From Rubrivivax gelatinosus (GTDB lineage Bacteria > Pseudomonadota > Gammaproteobacteria > Burkholderiales > Burkholderiaceae_C): a DNA stretch of 64,000 nt. The stretch lies in NCBI RefSeq assembly GCF_004340905.1, contig NZ_SLXD01000002.1:1-64000 (forward strand), given 5' to 3'. Position numbers and translations under genes: made by a program. Numbering within the stretch: position 1 is the first letter of the stretch; each line of letters starts with the position of its first letter. Below the pieces are notes generated by a model, which was given only the letters and a program-made list of their open reading frames with translations, had not been told where the DNA came from and searched no databases. Shown in pieces: positions 56,596 to 64,000 of the stretch.

Positions 56596-56715
56596 ATGCA
56601 GAGCCCAGTCGCTGCATCGACGTCGAGCCCGACGCCGCCTCGCGGCCCCATGATCCGACGCCTGCGACTGGCGCCCCCGAGCGGGCGACAGGCCGACCGA
56701 ACACCAAATCCATGA
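56596..56715 (+). CDS. 39-codon upstream ORF coupled to rhlE
   Basis: The ORF starts 11 nt after the candidate -10 box and its TGA overlaps the rhlE ATG (ATGA at 56712-56715). The peptide begins [17 protein letters not shown] and has two Pro-Pro pairs (TPPRG, APPSG). The last codons before the stop include CGA, ACA, CCA, AAT and CCA, all unusual in this GC-rich window. rhlE itself has no ribosome binding site, so ribosomes reaching it probably come from this ORF. Translation is inferred. Confidence 0.45.
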   Translation: MQSPVAASTSSPTPPRGPMIRRLRLAPPSGRQADRTPNP

Positions 56716-58115
56716 ATTTTTCCGATCTCGGCCTTGCCGAGCCGCTGCTGCGCGCCGTGCGCGAACAGGGCTACGACGTGCCGACCCCGATCCAGGCCCA
56801 GGCGATCCCCGCAGTGCTGCAAGGCGGCGACCTGCTGGCCGGCGCGCAGACGGGCACCGGCAAGACCGCCGGTTTCACGCTGCCGATGCTGCAGCGCCTG
56901 TCGGCCGCCAAGCCGGTGCGCGACGCGCGTGGCCGCATCGCCGTGCGTGCACTGGTGCTGACGCCCACGCGTGAACTCGCCGCCCAGGTCGAGGAAAGCG
57001 TGCGCGCCTACGGCAAGTACCTGCCGCTGACGAGCATGGTGATGTTCGGCGGCGTCGGCATGCAGCCGCAGATCGACCGCCTGAGGAAGGGCGTCGACAT
57101 CCTCGTGGCCACGCCCGGCCGGCTGCTGGACCACCACGGCCAGGGCACGCTGGACCTGTCGCAGGTGCAGATCCTGGTGCTCGACGAAGCCGACCGCATG
57201 CTCGACATGGGCTTCATCCACGACATCAAGAAGGTGCTCGCGGTGCTGCCGCAGAAGAAGCAGAGCCTGCTCTTCTCGGCCACCTTCAGCGACGAGATCA
57301 AGGCCCTGGCCGACCGGCTGCTGAACCAGCCGGCGCTGATCGAGGTCGCGCGGCGCAACGCCACCGCCGACACCATCGCGCAGAAGGTGCACCCGGTCGG
57401 GCGCGAGAAGAAGAAGGAGCTGCTGGCGCACCTGATCCGCCAGGGCGACTGGCACCAGGTGCTGGTCTTCACGCGCATGAAACACGGCGCCAACCGCCTG
57501 GCCGAGTACCTGAACGAGCAGGGCATCACGGCGATGGCGATCCACGGCAACAAGAGCCAGGGCGCGCGCACCAAGGCGCTGGCCGAGTTCAAGGCCGGCA
57601 CGCTGCAGGTGCTGGTGGCCACCGACATCGCCGCGCGCGGCATCGACATCGACCAGTTGCCGCACGTCGTCAACTACGAGCTGCCCAACGTGCCCGAGGA
57701 CTACGTGCACCGCATCGGCCGCACCGGCCGCGCCGGCGCCAGCGGCGAGGCCGTCTCGCTGGTCTGCCTGGACGAGGAGATCTTCCTGCGCGACATCCAG
57801 CGCCTGATCAAGCGCGAGATCCCGGTGCAGGCCATCCCGGGTTTCGAGCCGCCGGCGGGCGAGCGTGCCGAGCCGATCGTGCTCGGCCGCATGACGATCG
57901 GCGTCGGCGGCACGCGCCGCAACGCCGGCGGCGGCGGCGGCGGCGGCGCGCCTTCGCGCGGCGGGCGCCCGGGCGGCGGCCGGCCGCAGGGCCAGTCGGC
58001 CGGGCAGGGCGGTGGCCAGCGGGCCGGTGGCGGCACGCGCAGCGGTGCACCGTCCGGCGGCCATGGCCACGGCGGCGGCCGCGCCGCGCAAGGTCCGCGC
58101 GGCCCGCGCCGCTGA
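56712..58115 (+). CDS. rhlE: DEAD-box ATP-dependent RNA helicase, RhlE type
   Basis: A 467-residue RNA helicase for ribosome assembly and RNA turnover, often cold-induced. It has the Q motif near residues 3-31, AQTGTGKT (45-52), PTRELA, the DEAD box in [11 protein letters not shown] in LLFSATF, ARGID and HRIGRTGR. The C-terminal 70 residues are a Gly/Arg-rich disordered tail with a run of seven glycines, typical for RNA contact. The start fits the family ([16 protein letters not shown]) but lacks a ribosome binding site; a 39-codon ORF overlaps it. Confidence 0.93.
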   Translation: MNFSDLGLAEPLLRAVREQGYDVPTPIQAQAIPAVLQGGDLLAGAQTGTGKTAGFTLPMLQRLSAAKPVRDARGRIAVRALVLTPTRELAAQVEESVRAYGKYLPLTSMVMFGGVGMQPQIDRLRKGVDILVATPGRLLDHHGQGTLDLSQVQILVLDEADRMLDMGFIHDIKKVLAVLPQKKQSLLFSATFSDEIKALADRLLNQPALIEVARRNATADTIAQKVHPVGREKKKELLAHLIRQGDWHQVLVFTRMKHGANRLAEYLNEQGITAMAIHGNKSQGARTKALAEFKAGTLQVLVATDIAARGIDIDQLPHVVNYELPNVPEDYVHRIGRTGRAGASGEAVSLVCLDEEIFLRDIQRLIKREIPVQAIPGFEPPAGERAEPIVLGRMTIGVGGTRRNAGGGGGGGAPSRGGRPGGGRPQGQSAGQGGGQRAGGGTRSGAPSGGHGHGGGRAAQGPRGPRR

Positions 58116-58186
58116 GCGCACGCTTCCTGCGGGCGCATCAGGGTCGGCGCCGCTGAACGGCGCCCCTGAAGGCCGCCTCGCTTATG

Positions 58187-58214
58187 CTCCCGGGGATCTG
58201 CAGGATCCCGGGAG
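58187..58214 (+). promoter_or_regulatory. hairpin that buries the ribosome binding site of the next gene
   Basis: CTCCCGGGGATC (58187-58198) pairs with GATCCCGGGAG (58204-58214), 11 bp with a single bulged G and a 5-nt loop. The right arm ends in GGGAG, the ribosome binding site 5 nt before the ATG at 58220. The structure should strongly limit translation unless opened. Confidence 0.5.
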
Positions 58215-58219
58215 TGGCG

Positions 58220-60718
58220 ATGAGCCCACGCGCGCGTGTCGCGCATTGCACGATCGACTTCGAGTCGCGTCGCCTTCTGCTTGACGGAGAGCCCGCCCGG
58301 CTCGGCCCCCGCAGCTTCGATCTGCTGGTCACCTTGCTGGAAGGGCGATCGCGCGTGATCTCGCGCGCCGAGCTGATCGAACGCGTCTGGCCCGGCCCCG
58401 CGGTCGAGGACCACGCGCTGTCGGCCCAGGTCTCGCTGCTTCGCAAGCTGCTCGGCCCGGGTTCCATCAGCACCGTGGCGGGGCGCGGCTACCAGCTCGT
58501 TTGTGAAGTCGAGGAGCTCGTCGACGAGCCCGACGGGCTGGCGCCGTCGTCCCGGGTGATGGAACTGCCGGCAGGCCCGGCGGGCTTCGTCGGCCGCGTG
58601 GACGAGCAGCAGGCCTTGACGGCGCTGCTGCAGCAGGCGCGCCTGGTCTGCGTCTGCGGCCCGGGCGGTGTCGGCAAGACGGCGCTGGCGCTGCGGGTCG
58701 CCCAGGAACGCCGGCGTGCCGGGCAGGCGGTGCTCTGGGTCGAGGTGGGCGTGGGCTGCAGTGTCGACGAGATCGCCGCGTCGATCGCCGACCGCCTGGG
58801 GGTGCCGCAGACGCGCCATGTCGGCCCGCTGCCGGCGGTGCTGGCGGCCCTGCGCCAGCGTCCGGCGCTGCTGGTGCTCGACGGGGCCGAGGCCTGCTCG
58901 GCAGCCGTCTACACCATCGTCGACCAGCTCGCCGGGGCGGCGGCGCTACACGTCCTCGTGGTGTCGCAGACGGCGCTGCATCACCCCCAGGAGTGCGTGA
59001 TGGCGCTCGCCGGTCTGGCGCTGCCTGCGGAGCAGGCCGCCCGCCAGGCGCTGGTGTCCGGCGACGCGATGCGGCTGTTCCTGGCGCGTGCCGGGCTGGG
59101 CGACGGGCGCGACCTGGACTTCCTTCAGCTGGAGCTGGCCGCCCGTGTGTGCCGGCAGGTGGGGGGCTCCGCGCTTGCGATCCGTCTGCTCGCCTCGCGG
59201 CTGCGCAGGCTCGGCGGCGACGGGCTTCCCGGGCTGCTGCACCTCAAGGACACGAGCCAGCCCGCGAGCCGCCAGACACTGTTGGCGACGCTGCAGTGGA
59301 GCTACCGCCTGCTGCCGCCGCTGGGCCAGCTGCTGCTGCGCCGCCTGGCCTGGTGCGTGCGCGGCTTTTCGTTCGAACTCGCTCTGGCGATCGGCCGCCA
59401 GGAGGTCGTCGAAGAGGCGGTTCACGGTGCCCTGGACGCGCTGATCGACTGCGGCCTCGTCGCCGTGGACGCCGGCGAACCGCTGCGTTTTCGCCTGCCC
59501 GAACCGATCCGTCAGTTCGTGCTGCTGCAGGAGCCGCTGCCCGCGCACGCGGCGGAGGTCCACGCACGCGCGCTGCTGGCGGTCTACGCCGACGCGGACG
59601 AGGCGCGATTGCGCTGCACCGAGCGTGCCTGGCGGCGGCGCTACGAACCCGATCTGGACAACCTGCTCGCGGCGCTGCGCTGGGCCAGCGTGCACGATGC
59701 GGCGCTCGCGTACGAGCTGCTGGGGGCCACGCCGATGCTGTTCTCGCTGCTGTACCGGCAGCAGGAGTTCCTGGCGTTCGCCCAGCGCACCGAGGCCCTG
59801 GTGCCGGCGGCGCGGCTCGCACCCGCGGCGCTGGCACGCCACAAGCTCGCGCTGGCCAGGGTGCAGACGACGCCCTGGCCAGCGCGCGCCGTGGCACCGG
59901 CGCAGGAGGCGCTGGCGCTGCTGCGCGAACTGGGTGACCCGCGGGCGGCTTTCGTCGCCCAGGTGCTGCTGGCCAGCATCGTCGACGGCGCGCCCCAGCG
60001 GCTGGCCGAAGCCCAAGCCATGCTCCCCGAGATCGTGGCTGCGGCGCAGCAGGGTTTCCCGCCGCTGCTCGCACGTTACCGCTTCCAGGCCGAGGCGCTG
60101 GTCTATTCCTTCCTGGGCCGGACTGCCGATGCGCTCGTCGCCTGCCGCTGCTGCGCGGCATTGGCGCGCGAGGCGGGCTGGGACTTCTACGCCAGGTCGG
60201 ATCTCTCCAACCTGGCCTACCTGCATCTGGAAGTGGGTGACACCGCCGAGGCGATCCGCATCGGCGAAGAGCTGGCGGCGCTGCACCGCGGCGCCATCGG
60301 CTCGCAGGCCTGCTTCGCGCTGGGCAACCATGCGCACGCGCTGCTGCGGGGAGGCCGGCTCGCCGAGGCCCGGGCGGCGCTGGAAACCTACGTCGAGGTC
60401 GCGCGTGCCAGCGACTGGGCCTCGTTCGAGGTGCTGAGCGCGCAGTTCGCGCTGTTCGCCGCGCGCGAAGGGCGGCTGCACGCCGCCGCCTTCCTGCTGG
60501 GTTATGCCGACCGCTGCGTCGAGCGCGGGGCGCGGCGCTTCAGCGCCTACACGCGTTCGTACGGCGAGGCCGCCGAGTGCGTGCGCCAGGGGCTGGCGGG
60601 GGAGGTCGCCGCGCACTGCCGGCGTGCCGGCGGCGAGGCCGATCAGCATCAGGTCGTCGTTGCGACGCTGGACGCCGGCGACTACGCCCCTCTCACGCTG
60701 GTGGACGACGCCGGCTGA
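58220..60718 (+). CDS. winged-helix/NTPase/helical-repeat transcription regulator (STAND-like)
   Basis: An 832-residue regulator: an OmpR/PhoB-type winged helix (about 8-95, with RSFDLLVTLL and a GRGYQL end), a P-loop NTPase domain with GPGGVGKT (147-154) and Walker B LLVLDG (217-222), then a long region of TPR-like helical repeats (about 480-800). Such proteins are signal-transduction ATPases that oligomerise on ligand binding. There is no receiver domain, so no phosphorylation input. Target and signal are unknown. The start at 58220 has GGGAG; ATG 58184 is in frame but unlikely. No neighbour suggests its regulon. Confidence 0.85.
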   Translation: MSPRARVAHCTIDFESRRLLLDGEPARLGPRSFDLLVTLLEGRSRVISRAELIERVWPGPAVEDHALSAQVSLLRKLLGPGSISTVAGRGYQLVCEVEELVDEPDGLAPSSRVMELPAGPAGFVGRVDEQQALTALLQQARLVCVCGPGGVGKTALALRVAQERRRAGQAVLWVEVGVGCSVDEIAASIADRLGVPQTRHVGPLPAVLAALRQRPALLVLDGAEACSAAVYTIVDQLAGAAALHVLVVSQTALHHPQECVMALAGLALPAEQAARQALVSGDAMRLFLARAGLGDGRDLDFLQLELAARVCRQVGGSALAIRLLASRLRRLGGDGLPGLLHLKDTSQPASRQTLLATLQWSYRLLPPLGQLLLRRLAWCVRGFSFELALAIGRQEVVEEAVHGALDALIDCGLVAVDAGEPLRFRLPEPIRQFVLLQEPLPAHAAEVHARALLAVYADADEARLRCTERAWRRRYEPDLDNLLAALRWASVHDAALAYELLGATPMLFSLLYRQQEFLAFAQRTEALVPAARLAPAALARHKLALARVQTTPWPARAVAPAQEALALLRELGDPRAAFVAQVLLASIVDGAPQRLAEAQAMLPEIVAAAQQGFPPLLARYRFQAEALVYSFLGRTADALVACRCCAALAREAGWDFYARSDLSNLAYLHLEVGDTAEAIRIGEELAALHRGAIGSQACFALGNHAHALLRGGRLAEARAALETYVEVARASDWASFEVLSAQFALFAAREGRLHAAAFLLGYADRCVERGARRFSAYTRSYGEAAECVRQGLAGEVAAHCRRAGGEADQHQVVVATLDAGDYAPLTLVDDAG

Positions 60719-60733
60719 GCGACCGCAACAAAA

Positions 60734-60753
60734 AAGGCCCCTCGCGGGGCCTT
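60734..60753 (-). terminator. intrinsic terminator of the parvulin gene
   Basis: AAGGCCCC (60734-60741), loop TCGC, GGGGCCTT (60746-60753). On the minus strand it is followed by a run of T (complement of the A-run 60730-60735), a textbook terminator for the gene ending at 60777. Confidence 0.88.
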
Positions 60754-60776
60754 GGCTGCTGCGGCGGGAAGCCGGC

Positions 60777-61589
60777 TCACTCGGCGCCGAACTTGTAGTC
60801 GGTGCGGGCCTTCTTGCGCAGCTCTTCCTGGTACTGCTGCAGGCTGGCCTGCTCCATGCGCTGCTTGAGCTGGTCCTTGACTTCCTCGAATGCCGGGAAC
60901 TGCGCCTCGCGCGTGTCGTCCAGGCGGATGATGTGCCAGCCGAACTGGCTCTTCACCGGCGTCTGCGTCATCTCGCCCTTCTTCAGCGCGACCATCGCCT
61001 GGCTGAACTCGGGCACGTAGGCGTCGGGCTTGGCGAAGTCCAGGTCACCGCCGTTCTCGCCGGAGCCCGGGTCCTTGGAGTTCTTCTTGGCCAGCTCCTC
61101 GAAGCTCGCACCGCCCTTGATCTGGGCAATCAGGGCCTTGGCCTCGTCCTCGGTCTCCACCAGGATGTGGCGGGCGTGGTACTCGGTGCCGGCGGCCGAG
61201 GCCTTGATCTTCTCGTACTCGGCCTGGGCGGTGGCGTCGGCCACCGGGTGCGTCTTGCGGTAGCTGTCGAACAGCTCGCGGATCAGGATGCTCTGACGCG
61301 CCAGCTCCATCTGCGCCTTGTAGTCGGCGCTGGTGGCCAGGCCCTTCTTCTCGGCTTCCTGGACGAAGATCTCGCGCAACACGACCTGGTCGCGGGCCTG
61401 CTGCTGCAGTTCCGGGCCGACCTGCTGGCCGGCTCGAGCGGCCTGCTGCAGCAGGGTCTCGACGCGGCTCTTGGGCACGGGCTTGCCGTTGACGACGGCG
61501 ATGTTCTGCGCCTGGGCGGCCAGCGGCATCAGCAGTGCGGCGGCCGCGGTGGCGAGCGCCGTGCGCACGGCGAAGGACTTCGAACTCAT
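60777..61589 (-). CDS. periplasmic parvulin-type peptidyl-prolyl isomerase
   Basis: A 270-residue exported foldase with a signal peptide (about 1-28, ending AAQAQ), a helical N-terminal chaperone part and a PpiC rotamase domain (about 130-235; HARHILVETEDEAKAL, FEELAKKNSKDPGSGENGGDL, FGWHIIRLDD). It assists folding of exported proteins. The start at 61589 is the first ATG before the signal sequence. It has a good terminator downstream and lies in the same direction as bolA-yciB. Confidence 0.92.
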   Translation of the reverse strand: MSSKSFAVRTALATAAAALLMPLAAQAQNIAVVNGKPVPKSRVETLLQQAARAGQQVGPELQQQARDQVVLREIFVQEAEKKGLATSADYKAQMELARQSILIRELFDSYRKTHPVADATAQAEYEKIKASAAGTEYHARHILVETEDEAKALIAQIKGGASFEELAKKNSKDPGSGENGGDLDFAKPDAYVPEFSQAMVALKKGEMTQTPVKSQFGWHIIRLDDTREAQFPAFEEVKDQLKQRMEQASLQQYQEELRKKARTDYKFGAE

Positions 61590-61659
61590 GGATGGCACTT
61601 TCGGATGGGACACGGGTCGCCCGCGGCGGCCGCGCGTCGATGGAGTTGTTCGAGGGGTG

Positions 61660-61923
61660 TCAGTCCTGGCGGGGCGGCTGCGCGTCGATCGCGAGTGCAT
61701 GCACGCCCCGTTGGCCCAGAGGGCCGAGGGCATCATACACAAGGCGATGACGCGCCAAGGGCGCCAGCCCGGCGAAGCGCGCGCTGCGGATGCGCACCTG
61801 GAAGTGGCCGCCTTCGCGGGCGCCGGCGTGGCCCGCGTGGCGGGCGCTGTCGTCGATGACTTCGAGCTCCACCGGCTCCAGCGCGGCGCGCAGCGCGGCT
61901 TCGATCTCGGCGGCGCGGCTCAC
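61660..61923 (-). CDS. BolA family protein
   Basis: An 87-residue BolA protein with the class II KH-like fold; HFQVRIRSARFAGLAPLARHRLVYDAL covers the conserved core, and GVHALAIDA the last strand. BolA proteins bind monothiol glutaredoxins and iron-sulfur clusters. The start is GTG at 61923, overlapping the yciB stop (GTGA); there is no ATG alternative close by. Its position after yciB is conserved in betaproteobacteria. Confidence 0.88.
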   Translation of the reverse strand: MSRAAEIEAALRAALEPVELEVIDDSARHAGHAGAREGGHFQVRIRSARFAGLAPLARHRLVYDALGPLGQRGVHALAIDAQPPRQD

Positions 61924-62561
61924 TGCTTGCCCTCGTTCGTCGCGGCCGGTTCCTCGATGTAGCGGCCGAGGTACAGGCCCTGGGCGATCGTGAAGGCGAA
62001 CATCAGGCCGATGCCGCCGAAGAGCTTGAAGTTCACCCAGGTGTCGGTGCTGAAGCTGTAGGCCACCCAGATGTTGAGCAGGCCCATCGCGGCGAAGAAA
62101 GCGACCCAGGCGAAGTTCAGGCGGTGCCAGACACGCTCGGGCAGCACCATCTGCGCGCCCAGCAGCAGCTTCAGCAGGTTCTTGCCGGCCAGCAGCGGCG
62201 CCAGCCACAGCGCGGTGCCCATGGTCCAGTACAGCACGCTGGGCTTCCACTTGATGAAGGTCTCGTTGTGGAACCAGATCGTCAGGCCGCCGAAGACGAC
62301 GACCAGCACCAGGCTGATCCACAGCATCGCGTCGATGCGCTTGCCGCGCAGCTTGAGCACCAGCACCTGGGCCAGCGTCGCGAGGATCACGACGACGGTC
62401 GCCAGCAGCACCGGCGCCTCCTTCGGGCCGACGACGCCGCCGGAGACGAGCGCACCGAAGTTGGCGGTGGCGAAGTCCGCCGCCCATTCCGGGCGGCCCT
62501 CGGCGAGCTTGAAGCAGGCGAAGAAAAGGACGATCGGCAGGAAGTCCAGCAACAGCTTCAT
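61920..62561 (-). CDS. yciB: inner membrane septation protein A (YciB)
   Basis: A 213-residue inner membrane protein with five to six membrane helices, the YciB/IspZ family, needed for normal septation and envelope integrity. Conserved signatures include LLLDFLPIVLFF at the start, IWFHNETFIKWKPSVLYW in the middle and RLNFAWVAFF. The stop overlaps the bolA GTG. The 97-bp gap to msrB shows no clear signal. Confidence 0.93.
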   Translation of the reverse strand: MKLLLDFLPIVLFFACFKLAEGRPEWAADFATANFGALVSGGVVGPKEAPVLLATVVVILATLAQVLVLKLRGKRIDAMLWISLVLVVVFGGLTIWFHNETFIKWKPSVLYWTMGTALWLAPLLAGKNLLKLLLGAQMVLPERVWHRLNFAWVAFFAAMGLLNIWVAYSFSTDTWVNFKLFGGIGLMFAFTIAQGLYLGRYIEEPAATNEGKQ

Positions 62562-62658
62562 GCGAGGCGAGGGGAGCGGTTCATGGGGCGATTGTGCCGG
62601 CTGCCTCGGGTGGGCTGCGGCGAAGCCGTGGCGGCGGCGGGCCGATACGGGCCGGGGT

Positions 62659-63105
62659 TCACTCGGCCTCGGGCTTGAAGTCGATCGCCGCGGAGTTGAT
62701 GCAGTAGCGCTGGCCGGTCGGCGCCGGGCCGTCCTCGAAGACGTGGCCCAGGTGGGTGCCGCAGCGGCGGCAGCGCACCTCGACCCGCACCATGCCGTGG
62801 CTGGTGTCGCGCACCTCCTCGATGACGTCGGCCTCCAGCGGCTGCCAGTAGCTCGGCCAGCCGCAGCCGGCGTCGAACTTCGTCTCGCTGGAGAACAGCG
62901 GTGCGCCGCAGCCCACGCAGTCGTAGCGGCCGCGGCCCGTGTGGTCCCAGTACCGGCCGGTGAAGGGCCGCTCGGTGGCCGCGTGGCGCGCCACCTGGTA
63001 CTGCATCGGGTCGAGCTGGGCGCGCCATTCGGCGTCGCTCTTGCGGACCTCGTAGCGCGGGTCGTCGTGCGGGTGGACGGCGGGTTTCTTGTCGAACAGG
63101 CTCAT
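62659..63105 (-). CDS. msrB: peptide-methionine (R)-S-oxide reductase MsrB
   Basis: MsrB repairs the R-epimer of methionine sulfoxide. The 148-residue protein has the zinc CxxC pairs CVGC and CRRC, the GCGWPSYW motif, [12 protein letters not shown], and the catalytic Cys in RYCINSAAI. The ATG overlaps the selO stop (ATGA), so methionine repair and SelO are co-translated here. Confidence 0.96.
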   Translation of the reverse strand: MSLFDKKPAVHPHDDPRYEVRKSDAEWRAQLDPMQYQVARHAATERPFTGRYWDHTGRGRYDCVGCGAPLFSSETKFDAGCGWPSYWQPLEADVIEEVRDTSHGMVRVEVRCRRCGTHLGHVFEDGPAPTGQRYCINSAAIDFKPEAE

Positions 63106-64000
63106 GACGAACAGGAGACCTCGAGCTGGCGTGCCCAGTCGGGCGGGAAACCGGCGAGCGCCTCGTGTTCGGGCCGCTCGTCGAACGGATGCTGCAGCGC
63201 GGCCAGCAGCCGCGAGACCTCGCCGAAGTCGCCGGCCTCGGCCTGGCGGATCGCGGTCTCGGCGAGGTGGTTGCGCAGCACGAGCTTGGGGTTGGTGCGC
63301 TGCATGCGGACCCGGCGCTCGGCGTCCACGCTGGCCTCGGCGCGCAGGCGCTCGGCGTAACGCAGCGCCCAGGCGTCGAAGGCCTCGCGGTCGAGGAACA
63401 GGTCGCGCAGCGCGTCGTGCGTTGCGCCGGGCGTGCTGTCGAAACGCGCCAGGCGGCGGAAGGTGATCGTGTAGTCGGCACCGTCGGCGGCCATGCGGCG
63501 CAGCAGGTCGTCGACCAGCGCACCGTCTTCGGGGCGCTCGTCGTGCAGGCCGAGCTTGGCGCGCATCGCCGTCTGCAGCGCGACCAGGAACTCGCTCTTG
63601 TAGGGCTCCAGCGCGGCCACCGCGGCGTCGGGGTCGCCGATCAGCGGCAGCAGCGCCTGGGCCAGCGCGTGCAGGTTCCAGAACGCGACGTTGGGCTGGC
63701 GCGCATAGGCGTAGCGGCCCTGGTGGTCGGAATGGTTGCAGACGTGGCCGGGGTCGAAGGCGTCAAGGAAACCGAAGGGTCCGTAGTCGATCGTCAGCCC
63801 CAGCAGCGACATGTTGTCGGTGTTCATGACGCCGTGGCAGAAGCCGACGGCCTGCCACTGGGCGACCAGCCGCGCGGTGCGCCGCGCGACTTCCTCGAGC
63901 AGCGCGGCGTAGCGGTTGGCAGCCTCGGCCTGCGCCGGGAAGTAACGCTCGATCGTTTCGTCGGCCAGCCGGCGCAGCGCCGCCTCGTCGGCCGCGGTGT
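63102..64000 (-). CDS. selO: protein adenylyltransferase SelO (5' end beyond the window)
   Basis: About 299 C-terminal residues of SelO (YdiU), a pseudokinase-like enzyme that transfers AMP to proteins and is linked to redox control. [13 protein letters not shown] and [10 protein letters not shown] match the active-site loop and metal-binding DYG segment. The final CSS holds the C-terminal cysteine that in E. coli forms a regulatory disulfide. The N-terminal half lies past base 64000. It overlaps msrB by 4 nt. Confidence 0.93.
   Translation of the reverse strand, partial: TAADEAALRRLADETIERYFPAQAEAANRYAALLEEVARRTARLVAQWQAVGFCHGVMNTDNMSLLGLTIDYGPFGFLDAFDPGHVCNHSDHQGRYAYARQPNVAFWNLHALAQALLPLIGDPDAAVAALEPYKSEFLVALQTAMRAKLGLHDERPEDGALVDDLLRRMAADGADYTITFRRLARFDSTPGATHDALRDLFLDREAFDAWALRYAERLRAEASVDAERRVRMQRTNPKLVLRNHLAETAIRQAEAGDFGEVSRLLAALQHPFDERPEHEALAGFPPDWARQLEVSCSS

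Larger units (their letters stand above)
56403..56711. other. 309-bp divergent region between ettA and rhlE
   Basis: It contains the ettA leader with a hairpin, the ettA -10 box, a short stretch without signals (about 56471-56560), the rhlE promoter region with a small palindrome, and a 39-codon upstream ORF that ends on the rhlE start codon. No RNA gene is recognised. Confidence 0.6.

Noticed and set aside
57930-58115. Glycine-rich 3' end of rhlE considered as a frameshift or misassembly
   Set aside because: Gly/Arg-rich tails are normal in this helicase group and the frame stays open to a single stop.

Overview
This is about 64 kb of very GC-rich chromosome from a betaproteobacterium, most likely a Burkholderiales member of the Rubrivivax/Leptothrix/Ideonella type. 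That placement is my inference from gene content (polyhydroxybutyrate reductase and thiolase, glnD-map, smc-zipA-ligA, the dapC-dapD-pilU-dapE-prmB order, ohrR-ohr) and base composition; no 16S gene is present. Coding is dense. I see no rRNA, tRNA, CRISPR array, insertion sequence or prophage, so this looks like core chromosome with a few accessory genes.

Layout. 0.2-1 kb: acetoacetyl-CoA reductase. 1-7.3 kb (minus): map, glnD, selU and three small membrane-protein genes. 7.3-11.3 kb: purL, divergent from map across only 40 bp. 11.3-13.1 kb: an unusual ABC-F ATPase behind a structured leader with two tiny ORFs. 13.1-19.2 kb: envelope genes (Tim44-like, DUF456, YdcF-like, AsmA-like DUF748). 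19.2-23.6 kb: a LysR regulator divergent from a quinone reductase, glutaryl-CoA dehydrogenase, msrA and a pair of unknown genes. 23.8-26.8 kb: lexA with an overlapping Cdd1-type helix-hairpin-helix gene, asparaginase on the far side of two LexA boxes, and ohrR-ohr. 26.9-34.1 kb (minus): dapC-dapD-pilU-dapE-prmB-yheS, in which pilU and dapE read as one uninterrupted frame. 34.3-36.4 kb: thiolase, a SET-domain protein and queF. 36.5-43.7 kb: smc-zipA-ligA-def. 43.8-51 kb: a FecR/DUF6600 protein, a tandem 74-bp repeat, tesA divergent from ybbA, a lipoprotein zinc protease and a Gfo/Idh/MocA oxidoreductase. 51-54.6 kb: a TetR-controlled drug-efflux operon. 54.7-58.1 kb: ettA and an rhlE-type RNA helicase with an upstream ORF. 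58.2-60.7 kb: a winged-helix/NTPase/repeat regulator. 60.8-64 kb (minus): selO (cut by the window), msrB, yciB, bolA and a parvulin.

How the genes work together. One operon covers the succinylase branch of lysine/diaminopimelate synthesis. Another carries chromosome organisation, division, DNA ligation and N-terminal deformylation. Translation is a recurring theme: three different ABC-F ATPases, deformylase, methionine aminopeptidase, PrmB, RhlE, SelU and QueF. Oxidative-damage functions also recur (MsrA, MsrB, Ohr/OhrR, SelO, quinone reductase).

The most unusual signals are regulatory: the leader of the ABC-F gene at 11.4 kb, the stop-to-start coupled 39-codon ORF before rhlE, a second hairpin that buries a ribosome binding site at 58.2 kb, the unbroken pilU-dapE frame, the lexA-Cdd1 overlap with twin LexA boxes shared with asparaginase, and a set of genes whose -10 box sits 6-8 nt before the start codon with no ribosome binding site.
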